DNA of 58,088 nt from Desulfarculales bacterium (GTDB lineage: Bacteria > Desulfobacterota > Desulfarculia > Desulfarculales > Desulfarculaceae). This document shows positions 42,230 through 50,938 of this stretch, piece after piece. The translations under genes and the position numbers were made by a program. Each line of letters opens with the position of its first letter. The first letter of the stretch is position 1. The stretch spans positions 1 to 58,088 of the forward strand of contig JAIRYI010000007.1 of the NCBI GenBank assembly GCA_031267815.1, in the 5' to 3' direction. Below the pieces are notes generated by a model. The model was not told the DNA's origin, ran no database searches, and saw only the letters and a list, made by a program, of their open reading frames with translations.

Positions 42230-43513
42230 ATGCACCCGTCCTTATTTTTATATAATTCCCTTCTGGGGCTGGTTTATCCGCTGGCTCTGCCCGCTTTCTG
42301 GCTGAGCAGCGCCCTTGTCCCGGCCTGGGCCGGGCAACGCCCGCGCCTGGGCTTGCAGAGCGCTTTTCCCTTCACCCCCGCGGCGCGGCGGGGGCTGTGG
42401 ATGCAGGCGGCCAGCGTAGGCGAGATAAATCTGGCCGCTTCCATTCTGGCCAATTATATCCCCTGGCCTGCGGGCAAAAGAATAACTGTAACCTCCGGCA
42501 CTCTGCCCGGTTTGCGCCAGGCCCGGAACTGTCTGGGAGAGAAAATTCAGACCGGCCTTTTGCCCCTGGACCTGCCCTGGGCGGTCAAGGCGGCCATTTT
42601 GCGTGTCCGTCCCAGGGTTTATGTGTCCCTGGAAACAGAGATCTGGCCCAATCTGCTCTGGCTGCTCCATAAATCTAAAGTAAAAATTCTGATGATTAAC
42701 GGGCGCATAAGTCCCCGCTCTTATCCCCGCTATCTTAAGATAAGGCCGCTTATGGCCGCCTGCCTCAGTTTTTTTTCCCGTTTAAGCATGATAAGCCAAA
42801 GTGACGCGGAGCGGGTTATCGCCTTAGGCGCGGATCCGGCCAGGGTGACGGTGGGAGGCAATGCCAAATACGGAGGGTTGGCGGCCAGATTGCGGGCGGC
42901 CGATCTTTCCGGCCTGCGCCGGCGCCTCAATCTGGACGGCTCACCCTTGCTTGTGGCCGGCTCGGTGCGCAGCGGGGAGGAGATCCCGGTTCTGGAGGCC
43001 TTTGCCCGGACCCGGCGGCAGGGAGCGGGAGCAATCCTGCTGGCCGCGCCCCGCCACATCCATAACGCGGGGAAATGGTATAAAGCAGCCTCGCGGCGCG
43101 GACTCCGGGCGGAATATTGGAGCAGGATAACCGTTCGGGATCCGGCGGTTACGGTGATTGTCCTGGATGAGATGGGGCCGCTGTTCAACTTTTACGGCCT
43201 GGCGGCCGCGGTTTTTGTGGGAGGCAGCCTGGTTGATAAAGGCGGGCATAACCCCTTGGAACCGGCCGCCTGGGGCAAACCGCTGGCCTATGGCCCTTAT
43301 ATGCAGGATTTCAGCGATGCTCTCCTCCGTTTATCCCCGGATATGGCCCGCATGACCCCTGATCTCGGCCGGCTCAGCCAATTCTGGATATATTGTTTGG
43401 AAAATCCGGGCATGATCTCCCATATGGGTACTAAAATTCAGGCGGAGGCGCTGGCTCTGGGCCAAGCCGCCGGCCAGGCGGCAGAATTAATCAGAGAGTA
43501 TTTGGATGACTAG
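42230..43513 (+). CDS. waaA: Kdo transferase (lipid A 3-deoxy-D-manno-octulosonate transferase)
   Basis: This inner-membrane glycosyltransferase adds Kdo to the lipid A precursor. The 427-residue protein has an N-terminal hydrophobic anchor and the catalytic-base motif QAASVGEINLA (Glu near residue 65). Also visible are SLETEIWPNLLW and GRISPRSYPRY, then the nucleotide-sugar region VFVGGSLVDKGGHNPLEPAAWGKP. All are typical of WaaA/KdtA. It marks the organism as LPS-bearing. How many Kdo residues it adds cannot be read from the sequence. Confidence 0.95.
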   Translation: MHPSLFLYNSLLGLVYPLALPAFWLSSALVPAWAGQRPRLGLQSAFPFTPAARRGLWMQAASVGEINLAASILANYIPWPAGKRITVTSGTLPGLRQARNCLGEKIQTGLLPLDLPWAVKAAILRVRPRVYVSLETEIWPNLLWLLHKSKVKILMINGRISPRSYPRYLKIRPLMAACLSFFSRLSMISQSDAERVIALGADPARVTVGGNAKYGGLAARLRAADLSGLRRRLNLDGSPLLVAGSVRSGEEIPVLEAFARTRRQGAGAILLAAPRHIHNAGKWYKAASRRGLRAEYWSRITVRDPAVTVIVLDEMGPLFNFYGLAAAVFVGGSLVDKGGHNPLEPAAWGKPLAYGPYMQDFSDALLRLSPDMARMTPDLGRLSQFWIYCLENPGMISHMGTKIQAEALALGQAAGQAAELIREYLDD

Positions 43514-43807
43514 AAAAATCCCGATCCGAATTTATTATAAAAGCGGGGACCGCTCACGGCCCGGTTTAGGCCCGCATATTTTACAATATGCAGCAGGCCC
43601 GGTACTTTTATTTCCTTTGCCGGCCCGGTAATATTTAAAGTTCGTTTCCTGTAATCGCCCGGAAGGCGAGTATAGGGGAGCCGTTTTGCCTTAAAGCCGC
43701 GTTTTTTGGCAAAAGGCCCGCTATGCCGGGATGGTGGCGGGAGAGTCTGGCCTGCCGGCCGTCCGGCGAGGAAGCGCAATTTCTCCCCTTAAGGAACGGA
43801 GTGGACA

Positions 43808-45154
43808 GTGTTTGCGATATATGGACACCAGAACGCGGCGCGTCTGGCTTTTTATGGCCTGTACGCCTTACAGCACCGCGGTCAGCAGTCGGCGGGCATA
43901 GTTACGGCCGGCCAGGGGGACGGATTTGCGTTTAAAAAAGGGATGGGGCTGGTGTCGGAAGTCTTTCACGAAGATGATTTTTCCCGCCTGCCCGGCCATA
44001 TTGCCTGCGGCCATGTGGGTTATGCCTCCGCGGGCAGCTACCGGGATATCCAGCCTTTCAGCATCCGCTACAATGATCAGTTTTTTACTCTGACCATGAC
44101 GGGCGGAATATTGAACGGGCCGTCTTTGCGCCGGCGCCTGGAAAAAGAAGGCAGTATTTTTCAGACCGACAGCGATTCGGAACTCATTATGCACCTGCTG
44201 GCGCGCCATATGCATCAGGGCCTGGAGCAGGGCCTGATTTCCGCTTTAAATCTGCTGAGGGGAGCTTACTGCCTTTTACTCATGACCAATGATTCTCTGA
44301 TAGCCGCCCGCGACCCCCGCGGGTTTCGCCCGCTGTGCCTGGGGAGAATGGAGGACGCCTATATCCTGGCCTCTGAAACCTGCGCCCTGGATTTAATGGA
44401 TGCGGTTTATTTACGTGAAGTGGAGCCGGGTGAAATTCTCTTTGTCAACCGCCAGGGCTTACGCAGCCTCAAACCTTTCACCCCGCTCAAGCACGCCCAC
44501 TGCATTTTTGAGTTTGTCTATTTTGCCCGGCCCGATTCCAATGTATTCGGCCAAAATGTCTACCTGGCCCGTAAACGCCAGGGAGAAATTTTGGCTGAAG
44601 AAAACCGCACGGTTACGGCCAAGTTCGCTATGTCTTTCCCTGACAGCGGCACCTATGCGGCCTTAGGTTACAGCGCGGCCCGGGGAATACCGTTTGAAAT
44701 GGGCATAATCCGCAATCATTATGTGGGACGGACCTTTATTCAGCCGTCGCCGGATATACGTGATTTTCAGATAAAAATCAAACTCAACCCAGTGCGCGAG
44801 CTGGTCCGGGGCCAGGAAGTGATAGTGGTGGATGATTCCATTGTGCGCGGCACCACCATCAAAGCCAGAGTGCAGAGCCTGCGCCGGGCCGGCGCGGCCA
44901 AAATAAAAGCCCTTATTGCCAGCCCGCCCTGCCGTCACGCCTGTTATTACGGAGTGGATTTTTTGGGCCGGGGGGAATTGATGGCCGGCAGCCATACGGT
45001 GGAGGAAACCATGCGTCTGCTGGATCTGGATGATTTGCGCTATTTATCCGCCGGAGGTCTTTTGCGTAGCGTAAGGGCGGAAAAAAACGCGGATTTCTGC
45101 CTGGCCTGCTTTGACAATAATTATCCTCTTCCGCCCGAAGAGGAGAGAGACTAA
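43808..45154 (+). CDS. purF: Amidophosphoribosyltransferase with a degenerate glutaminase domain
   Basis: PurF makes phosphoribosylamine, the first purine step. This 448-residue protein has a complete phosphoribosyltransferase half, with EFVYFARPDS, FPDSGTYAALGY and the PRPP loop VVDDSIVRGTT (340-350), plus Fe-S ligand cysteines at 232, 379, 431 and 434. The glutaminase half is odd. It starts MFAIYGH instead of M-CG-I-x-GH, so the nucleophile Cys1 is Phe. GHVRY is GHVGY (Arg73 to Gly71 here), and HNGNL is MTGGI (Asn101 to Thr98 here). QHRGQQSAGI and TDSDSE remain. Start GTG 43808 follows GGAACGGAG; an in-frame TAA just upstream leaves no room for a longer N-terminus. Ammonia-dependent activity is the likely result (inference). 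Confidence 0.92.
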   Translation: MFAIYGHQNAARLAFYGLYALQHRGQQSAGIVTAGQGDGFAFKKGMGLVSEVFHEDDFSRLPGHIACGHVGYASAGSYRDIQPFSIRYNDQFFTLTMTGGILNGPSLRRRLEKEGSIFQTDSDSELIMHLLARHMHQGLEQGLISALNLLRGAYCLLLMTNDSLIAARDPRGFRPLCLGRMEDAYILASETCALDLMDAVYLREVEPGEILFVNRQGLRSLKPFTPLKHAHCIFEFVYFARPDSNVFGQNVYLARKRQGEILAEENRTVTAKFAMSFPDSGTYAALGYSAARGIPFEMGIIRNHYVGRTFIQPSPDIRDFQIKIKLNPVRELVRGQEVIVVDDSIVRGTTIKARVQSLRRAGAAKIKALIASPPCRHACYYGVDFLGRGELMAGSHTVEETMRLLDLDDLRYLSAGGLLRSVRAEKNADFCLACFDNNYPLPPEEERD

Positions 45155-45161
45155 AATTTTT

Positions 45162-46157
45162 ATGCCCGATCTTATTGCTCTCGCCCGCCGGGTTCTGCAG
45201 ATTGAAGCTCAGGCCCTGAGCAGGCTGGAAAAAAATATAGACATTGCTTTTGCGCAGGCGGCAGAACTCATTTACCGCGCTCCGGGCCGGCTCCTGACCA
45301 CCGGAGTCGGCAAGAGCGGAATTATTGCCCATAAAATTGCCGCCACTTTCAGTTCTATCGGCCGGGACAGTATTTTTCTGCATCCGGTGGAAGCTCTGCA
45401 CGGCGATATGGGGATGGTCAAGCGGGGTGATGTGCTGCTGGCCGTCAGTCACAGCGGCTTCAGCGGCGAGTTATTGGAATTTCTTCCTCTGCTGCGTCCT
45501 CTGGAAATTAAAGTTATAGCTTTAACCGGCGATATGGTTTCACCTCTGGCCCGGACGGCCCGGATAGCCCTGGACTGCGGAGTGGAGATGGAGGCCTGCC
45601 CTTTGAACCTGGTGCCAACCGCCAGCACCACCGCGGCTTTGGCTATGGGCGATGCCCTGGCGGTGGCTTATATGGAACTGACCGCTTTCAGCGCCGCCGA
45701 TTTTCAGCGTAGCCACCCCGGAGGCAGGCTGGGGCAGCGCCTGGCGTTTGAAGTCGGGCAGGTTATGCTGCAAGGGGAACAGTTGCCTTTGGTTCCGCCT
45801 CACTGTCCGCTTACGGAGGCCCTTCAGGTAATGAATGCCAAAGATTTGGGCACAGTGCTGGTGGTGGACGCCAGGAATCGTCTTCTGGGCATCTTTACCG
45901 ACGGCGATCTGCGCCGTCTTAATCTCGACCCGGATTCAGGCTGGCGGAATAAACTTATTTCCGCTCTGATGACCCCCAATCCCATGACCGCCAGCCCGAC
46001 CGCCCTGGCGGCTGATGCTTTGCAACTTATGGAAAAAACGCAGATTTCCGTCCTGGCAATTGTGGACGGCGAAAATACGGTCCAGGGGATACTTCATCTT
46101 CATGATCTTTTGGGCCGGGGTAAAATAAGTTTCAGCGCCAATTATGAACAGATGTGA
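45162..46157 (+). CDS. kpsF: D-arabinose 5-phosphate isomerase (KpsF/GutQ family)
   Basis: This enzyme converts ribulose 5-phosphate to arabinose 5-phosphate, the first step to Kdo. From ATG 45162 it is 331 residues, close to the family norm; the frame runs upstream into purF but GAGGAGAG near 45140 and the length favour this start. The SIS domain has TTGVGKSGIIAHKIAATFSS, EALHGDMG and VSHSGFSGE, with TASTTAALAMGDALA. Two CBS domains follow (about 205-325), including LGTVLVVDA and GIFTDGDLRR. It lies 7 bases after purF and 14 bases inside the next gene. Confidence 0.94.
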   Translation: MPDLIALARRVLQIEAQALSRLEKNIDIAFAQAAELIYRAPGRLLTTGVGKSGIIAHKIAATFSSIGRDSIFLHPVEALHGDMGMVKRGDVLLAVSHSGFSGELLEFLPLLRPLEIKVIALTGDMVSPLARTARIALDCGVEMEACPLNLVPTASTTAALAMGDALAVAYMELTAFSAADFQRSHPGGRLGQRLAFEVGQVMLQGEQLPLVPPHCPLTEALQVMNAKDLGTVLVVDARNRLLGIFTDGDLRRLNLDPDSGWRNKLISALMTPNPMTASPTALAADALQLMEKTQISVLAIVDGENTVQGILHLHDLLGRGKISFSANYEQM

Positions 46158-46956
46158 TTCATCTTTTTTGGAGCGCCGGGTGATCAGTCTGGCGGGTAAA
46201 GCTATTCACGGCTGGCGGATGTTGGAAGACGGCGATAATATTTTGCTGGGCTTAAGCGGGGGCAAAGACAGCTTGAGCCTGCTCTGGCTCTTGGCCGAGC
46301 GGCGGCGGCGGGTGCCCATAGATTTCACCGTCAAGGCCCTGCATGTGGAAATGGGCTACCGCACGGTTGATCATGCGGCCCTGGACCGCTTCTGCAAAAG
46401 CCTGGGGGTGGAATTTCATCTTATTTCCAGCGATTACGGGCCCCGCGCCCACAGCCCGGAAAATCGCGAAAAAAGTCCCTGTTTTTTCTGCGCCTTCCAC
46501 CGCCGCCGGGAATTATTCCGGAACGCGGAGCGCCTGGGCTGCGCTAAAATCGCTCTGGCGCATCAGCAGGATGATATTCTGGAAACTTTTATGATGAATC
46601 TGCTCTATGCCGGAAGTATGGGAACCATGTTGCCGGTGCAGCCTTTTTTTCAAGGAAAGCTTGTGGTCATCCGTCCTCTGGCTTTAATTAACGCCGGCCA
46701 GACCGGCCAGTTCTGCCGTAAAAAAGATCTGCCTCTCCAGCCGCCCTGCTGTCCCTCCTCCGCTCAAGGCAAACGTTTTGAAAGCCGCCAATGGCTGGAA
46801 TCGCTCTATGCCCAAAACCGGCGGATCCGCTCCAGTTTCTGGCATGCCATAACTTCAACCGGGCTGAAAAGCCTGCCTCAGCCGCCCAGCACCCAGCGGC
46901 AGCGGAGAGGGCTGCGCGGCCGGACGCCCAGCGCTTTGCGGGGGCCGTTCAAATAG
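46144..46956 (+). CDS. ttcA: TtcA-like tRNA 2-thiocytidine synthetase
   Basis: TtcA thiolates cytidine 32 of tRNA. The 270-residue protein has the PP-loop SGGKDS (residues 38-43), the Fe-S cysteine pair CFFC (113-116) and a later CC near residue 199, plus AHQQDDILETFMMN. It is shorter than E. coli TtcA (311), with a basic Pro/Arg tail (QRQRRGLRGRTP) of unclear meaning that runs into the spacer before the ABC genes. It overlaps kpsF by 14 bases. Confidence 0.85.
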   Translation: MNRCDSSFLERRVISLAGKAIHGWRMLEDGDNILLGLSGGKDSLSLLWLLAERRRRVPIDFTVKALHVEMGYRTVDHAALDRFCKSLGVEFHLISSDYGPRAHSPENREKSPCFFCAFHRRRELFRNAERLGCAKIALAHQQDDILETFMMNLLYAGSMGTMLPVQPFFQGKLVVIRPLALINAGQTGQFCRKKDLPLQPPCCPSSAQGKRFESRQWLESLYAQNRRIRSSFWHAITSTGLKSLPQPPSTQRQRRGLRGRTPSALRGPFK

Positions 46957-47003
46957 CCGCTTGGGGCTGGGAGATTAGTGAAAATAAATGGACAAATGTC
47001 ATC

Positions 47004-47756
47004 ATGCAGGCAATTGAGTTGCGCAATGTCAGCGCCGGTTACAGTGAAAACACTCTGGTATTGGATAATATCAGCTTTACGGTTCAGAAGGGAGAATTTC
47101 TGGCTCTGGTGGGCCCCAATGGCGGGGGTAAAAGCACTTTGCTTAAAATACTTCTGGCCTTGCTCAAGCCCTGGCGGGGGGAAGCGCTGGTGCTGGGTCA
47201 ATCCCCCCTTAAGGCCCGCCGCCGGGTGGGTTATCTGCCTCAGCAAGTAAACATTGACCCTGATTTCCCTTTGACTATTCCGGAATTGGTGACCATGGGC
47301 TGCCTGGGGCTCAAACTTTCCGCCGCGGCCAGGCGTGAACGGGCCCAAGCCGCTCTGGAGCAGGTTGGCTTGGGCGGGGAAAACCGCAAACGCCTGGGTG
47401 AGCTTTCCGGAGGGCAGAGGCAGAAAGCTCTGATTGCCCGGGCTTTAGCCGCTGAACCGGAAATTCTTTTATTGGATGAACCCACCGCCGGCCTCGATCC
47501 CAAGGCGGAACGGGAATTTTTCGACCTGCTGGCCCTGTTGCACGGCCAAGGTCTCACCATTTTGGTGGTGTCCCATGACTTAAGCTTTGTCTCTCCCTAT
47601 GTGGGCAAGGTGGTATGTGTAAAATGCCAGGTTATGGTTCACCCCGTGGGTGAGCTGGCGCCGGAAATAATCAGTCATCTCTATGGCCGGCCCATGCGTC
47701 CGGTTCTCCATCATATAAGCGGCCAGGCCCACGGAGCCGCTCCTGTTAAAGGTTAA
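47004..47756 (+). CDS. znuC: Metal (Zn/Mn) ABC transporter ATP-binding protein, ZnuC-like
   Basis: The 250-residue ATPase has Walker A GPNGGGKST, Q loop VGYLPQQVN, signature LSGGQRQKALIARA, Walker B ILLLDEPTAGLDPKA and the H loop VVSHDLSFV. YLPQQ is typical of ZnuC/MntB-type ATPases. The frame is open from 46791, but the family start is ATG 47004. The permease follows by 5 bases; a metal-binding ZnuA protein and a Zur-type regulator are not in view. Zinc versus manganese cannot be decided. Confidence 0.88.
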   Translation: MQAIELRNVSAGYSENTLVLDNISFTVQKGEFLALVGPNGGGKSTLLKILLALLKPWRGEALVLGQSPLKARRRVGYLPQQVNIDPDFPLTIPELVTMGCLGLKLSAAARRERAQAALEQVGLGGENRKRLGELSGGQRQKALIARALAAEPEILLLDEPTAGLDPKAEREFFDLLALLHGQGLTILVVSHDLSFVSPYVGKVVCVKCQVMVHPVGELAPEIISHLYGRPMRPVLHHISGQAHGAAPVKG

Positions 47757-47761
47757 AGTAA

Positions 47762-48619
47762 TTGCTGGAATTTTTGCAGGCCCTGACTCAATATAATTTT
47801 TTAGGCTACGCCCTGGCGGGGGGCTTGCTGGCTTCCTTGAGCTGCGGAGTGGTCAGCGCCTATGTGGTCAGCCGGCGTCTTACCTATCTGGCCGGGGCCA
47901 TAGCCCACTGTGTGCTGGCCGGTTTGGGCGGAGCCCGCTATGCCCAGGTTCGCTGGGGGATTCTCTGGTTGGACCCGCTTTACGGGGCGCTTCTGACCGC
48001 CTTGCTGGCGGCTTTGATCATTGGCTGGGTGAGTCTCCGGGCCAGGCAGAGGGAAGACAGCATTATCGGATCCCTGTGGGCTCTGGGCATGGCGGGGGGA
48101 GTGTTGTTTCTGGCCGCCACCCCCGGTTATGAGACAGATTTGATGAACTATCTGTTCGGCAACATTCTGCTCCTCGATCCGGCCAGCCTGTGGCTGATGC
48201 TGGGTCTGGCGGGACTGGTGCTTATTCTGGGCCTGGGCTTGTACCCTGAACTGCTGGCCGTATGCGCGGACGAAGAGTTCGCTCGCCTGCGCGGCCTCAA
48301 TACCGAGTTTTATTATCTGCTGCTGCTGGCCATGACTTCTCTGACCGTGGTGTTGCTCTCCAGCCTGGTGGGTCTGGTGTTGGTTATTGCCCTGCTCACG
48401 CTACCCGCCGCCCTGGCCTCCCTGATGGCCCGCCGTTTGCGCGGGATAATTGTCATTTCAATCATTGCCTGCGCTTTGTTTAATTTTTCCGGGCTGTGCC
48501 TGTCTTACCTTTGGGATCTGCCCAGCGGCGCGGTTACAGTCATGGTGGCGGGGACGGTATATCTGTGCGCCTTGCTGGTATCCAAAATACTGAAAACCCG
48601 GCACTCAGACGGAAGTTGA
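47762..48619 (+). CDS. znuB: Metal ABC transporter permease, ZnuB-like
   Basis: This 285-residue membrane protein with about eight spans shows the family pattern. AGGLLASLSCGVVSAYVVSRR near the start, LAGAIAHCVLAGLG, YLFGNILLLDP and GLVLVIALLTLPAALA match ZnuB/MntC permeases. The start codon is TTG at 47762, five bases after the ATPase stop, so translation is probably coupled. Confidence 0.88.
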   Translation: MLEFLQALTQYNFLGYALAGGLLASLSCGVVSAYVVSRRLTYLAGAIAHCVLAGLGGARYAQVRWGILWLDPLYGALLTALLAALIIGWVSLRARQREDSIIGSLWALGMAGGVLFLAATPGYETDLMNYLFGNILLLDPASLWLMLGLAGLVLILGLGLYPELLAVCADEEFARLRGLNTEFYYLLLLAMTSLTVVLLSSLVGLVLVIALLTLPAALASLMARRLRGIIVISIIACALFNFSGLCLSYLWDLPSGAVTVMVAGTVYLCALLVSKILKTRHSDGS

Positions 48620-48662
48620 CCTGTTTAAGTGTTACATCGGGTTGCTCATGCTTTTATCCAGA

Positions 48663-49214
48663 TTAAGGCCGCGGGCCGCAGATGCTGACCGCCAAAAGGC
48701 CGTTTCGTCTGATGGGAGCGCGCGCTTCCGGTTCCTGGGCAATGACGGCGCCGCCTAAAAAAGGCTCGAAACAATCCGTTTTATAAACCGCTTTCAGCTT
48801 TAGTTGCAACGACTGGGCCAGGCGGCGGGCTTGAGCCAGAGTAAGCCCGGTGAGATCGGGCGTCTCCCGCCACGGGTTGAGGAGAACGGAAGGACAGGTG
48901 TACAGGCCCACTTCCCCGCCTCTGGGAAGCATGGTTCCTGCTTCCGGATATTGCCGCTGCACCCGGTTAAGGCGGCCGGGCAGAGAGCAGTCCGCGCCGC
49001 TGGAGAGGCGTTTGGCTCTGAGGCCCAAGCCGGCAAGCAAATCACCGGCTTCCTCAAAACTCTGGCCCAAAAGAAGAGGCACCATGATTTCCGCTCCGCT
49101 TTCCTGCTTGCCAGAGACTGGCCCAGGAGTTAAAATTGGCAGCAGTAAAATCAGTCCGGAGAGCAGAATTATTTCCGCCCGGCGCCATCTGTTCTTGTTT
49201 TTCAAGTTCCTCAT
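48663..49214 (-). CDS. Membrane-anchored or exported PASTA-domain protein
   Basis: The 183-residue protein has an N-terminal hydrophobic segment (about 14-34) and two PASTA-like domains (about 46-108 and 113-180), recognised by VPLLLGQSFEEAGDLLAGLGLR and PDLTGLTLAQARRLAQSLQL stretches. Cysteines in each (DCSLPG, YTCPS, DCFEPF, SICGP) may form disulfides. PASTA domains often bind peptidoglycan. No kinase or penicillin-binding domain is attached. ATG 49214 is favoured over the longer frame to 49343 because the family-like part begins here and the upstream part overlaps a divergent gene. Confidence 0.75.
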   Translation of the reverse strand: MRNLKNKNRWRRAEIILLSGLILLLPILTPGPVSGKQESGAEIMVPLLLGQSFEEAGDLLAGLGLRAKRLSSGADCSLPGRLNRVQRQYPEAGTMLPRGGEVGLYTCPSVLLNPWRETPDLTGLTLAQARRLAQSLQLKLKAVYKTDCFEPFLGGAVIAQEPEARAPIRRNGLLAVSICGPRP

Positions 49215-49244
49215 AATACCTGATTGTAACTCAGGAGCATGGCT

Positions 49245-49796
49245 ATGCGCAAACTGCCGTTTTTGTTTTCGGTCTTGCTTTGGCTGGGCGCGGGCTGCGG
49301 GGCCATGTATGTGGACCCGGGAGAAAATCCGGCCCGCCTGCAAGTCAGAGCTGAAGGTTGCCTGGACGCCCGGGAAGTGCTGGATTTTGTGGAACTGCAG
49401 GTTCTTGGCCCCGATCTGTTCCAGAGGGCCAGCTACTATGGCACTATCCAGGGACCGCGCTGGTCCATCCGCGCTTATATTCCGGCCGCGGACGGCCCTC
49501 TGCCTCAGTTGCGCCCGACCGGCGGCGGTCTCTATGACGGCCGCAGCGGTTTCAGCTTTGCCGGGCAGCGGGAGTTTCTGCTTCCCCAGGGAGAATATCC
49601 GGTTGAAATATGGCTGGAGGCTTATATATATTACTGCACTGACTTGTTGCGTGGTAACTGCGGCCTTGTCACCGTGAATTTATGGCGGGAAACTATTGCG
49701 GAAAACAGTTTCGCTCCCGGCCAGATTGTCAGCGCTTTTATCAGCGGCAACGGCTGCGCGATTAACCGCAATGTGCCGCCTGCGCCCTTGAAATAG
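49245..49796 (+). CDS. Hypothetical lipoprotein
   Basis: The 183-residue protein has a lipoprotein signal ending LWLGAGC. The mature region is beta-rich with several cysteines (AEGCLDAR, YYCTDLLRGNC, GNGCAI) and phrases such as GEYPVEIWLEAYIYY that suggest a small beta-sandwich. I do not recognise the family. The start is ATG 49245, seven bases after AGGAG; ATG 49239 is only one base from that site. It is 27 bases before a pair of related lipoprotein genes and likely co-transcribed with them. Confidence 0.65.
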   Translation: MRKLPFLFSVLLWLGAGCGAMYVDPGENPARLQVRAEGCLDAREVLDFVELQVLGPDLFQRASYYGTIQGPRWSIRAYIPAADGPLPQLRPTGGGLYDGRSGFSFAGQREFLLPQGEYPVEIWLEAYIYYCTDLLRGNCGLVTVNLWRETIAENSFAPGQIVSAFISGNGCAINRNVPPAPLK

Positions 49797-49823
49797 CTAA
49801 TTTTCTTCAACGAAAGGAAAAAA

Positions 49824-50357
49824 ATGATCAAAAAAACACTTTGCCTCCTCCTGATAGTTTTTATTGCTTCCGCTTGTCAGACCCAGAACTATACCCAAAC
49901 CCAGACTGGGCCGGCTGGGGACAGAGGCTATTTCGCTGCTGAAGATCTGCCCCGCGTTCTGGCTCAGGCCGCCGAGATGATGGAGAAAGGGGCATCTTCC
50001 GGGTTACGCCCCCTTTTTTCCCGGGTGAGTTATGAACAGGGCGGAGCGTTGGTAACATTCGCCCCGCCGGTATACCCGCAGGGGGTATCCTTCTCTCTCC
50101 CTGTCCTTGGTCAGGGAAACACCGGCAATACCTTGCAGTTATCCTTTCCTCTGCGGCCGCAGATGCACGGAATCATGGCCATGTTATGTGTGGTTATGGT
50201 GGTGGAAGCCAGTCAGCCCGATTCATTCCGGCGCAACGGCGAACAGTTTGAGGATCTTTTGCACACCGGCGGGACCATAGAAATAGACGGCTGGACCTAT
50301 AACTGTGTTATCAACTATGAGGAAAATAAATTCATCTTTTCCTCCACCGCTCCTTAA
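49824..50357 (+). CDS. Hypothetical lipoprotein, tandem paralogue 1
   Basis: The 177-residue protein has a lipoprotein signal ending IASAC. It is of unknown family, with GDRGYFAAEDLPRVLAQA near the start, SYEQGGALVTFAPPVYPQG in the middle and DLLHTGGTIEIDGWTYNC near the end. It is a paralogue of the next gene, almost identical at both ends and more diverged in the centre. AAAGGAAA lies before ATG 49824. A role in the envelope is inferred from the signal alone. Confidence 0.68.
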   Translation: MIKKTLCLLLIVFIASACQTQNYTQTQTGPAGDRGYFAAEDLPRVLAQAAEMMEKGASSGLRPLFSRVSYEQGGALVTFAPPVYPQGVSFSLPVLGQGNTGNTLQLSFPLRPQMHGIMAMLCVVMVVEASQPDSFRRNGEQFEDLLHTGGTIEIDGWTYNCVINYEENKFIFSSTAP

Positions 50358-50401
50358 ATTTCAGGTTGCGGAAAACAGCTTTTTGCCGGCGAGGGGAAAA
50401 A

Positions 50402-50935
50402 ATGATCAGAAAAATACTTTGCCTCCTCCTGATAGTTTTTATTGCTTCCGCTTGTCAGACCCAGAACTATACCGGGCCGTCCGGAGACAGAGGCTATTTC
50501 GCTGCTGAAGATCTGCCTCGCGTTCTGGCCCGGGCTTTTGAGGGGATATCGGGAGGATCCGATTCCGCGGTAAACTCATATTTTTCCCCGGTGAGCTATG
50601 AACATGGCAGGGCGCTGGTAACATTCGCCCCGCCGGTATACCCGCAGGGAGCACTGTTCGTCCTCTCTGACCTTGATCAGGTAAAATCTAGTAATACCCT
50701 AAACTTATTATTACCGGTACAGCCAGAAACGGTCGGGCTCCTGGGCATTATATGTGTCGGTATAGTGGCGGAAGCCGGCCAGCCCGGTTCATTTCAACGC
50801 AACGGCAAGCAGTTTGAGGATCTTTTGCACACCGGCGGGACCATAGAAATAGACGGCTGGACTTATCATTGTGGCGTCAGTCAAGAGGAAAATATATTCT
50901 TTTTTTCCGCCACCGCTCCTTCCGGGCGGAGATAA
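50402..50935 (+). CDS. Hypothetical lipoprotein, tandem paralogue 2
   Basis: The 177-residue paralogue of the preceding gene has the same signal (ending IASAC) and the same C-terminal block DLLHTGGTIEIDGWTYHC. DNA of the signal-peptide and C-terminal segments is nearly identical to the first copy, while the middle (about residues 45-125) differs, so the pair arose by tandem duplication with either gene conversion at the ends or fast change in the middle. The start is ATG 50402 with GAGGGGAAA before it. Confidence 0.68.
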   Translation: MIRKILCLLLIVFIASACQTQNYTGPSGDRGYFAAEDLPRVLARAFEGISGGSDSAVNSYFSPVSYEHGRALVTFAPPVYPQGALFVLSDLDQVKSSNTLNLLLPVQPETVGLLGIICVGIVAEAGQPGSFQRNGKQFEDLLHTGGTIEIDGWTYHCGVSQEENIFFFSATAPSGRR

Positions 50936-50938
50936 TTT

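Noticed and set aside
43514-43807. Possible riboswitch upstream of purF
   Set aside because: The 294 bases show only a weak TTTTGCC/GGCAAAA pairing and no conserved purine or other riboswitch core.
43723-43935. Alternative frame at the purF start containing a cysteine, considered as a possible frameshifted true N-terminus
   Set aside because: Its sequence (SVCDIWTPERGA) does not match the PurF start, whereas the called frame matches from IYGH onward, so a simple frameshift does not restore Cys1.
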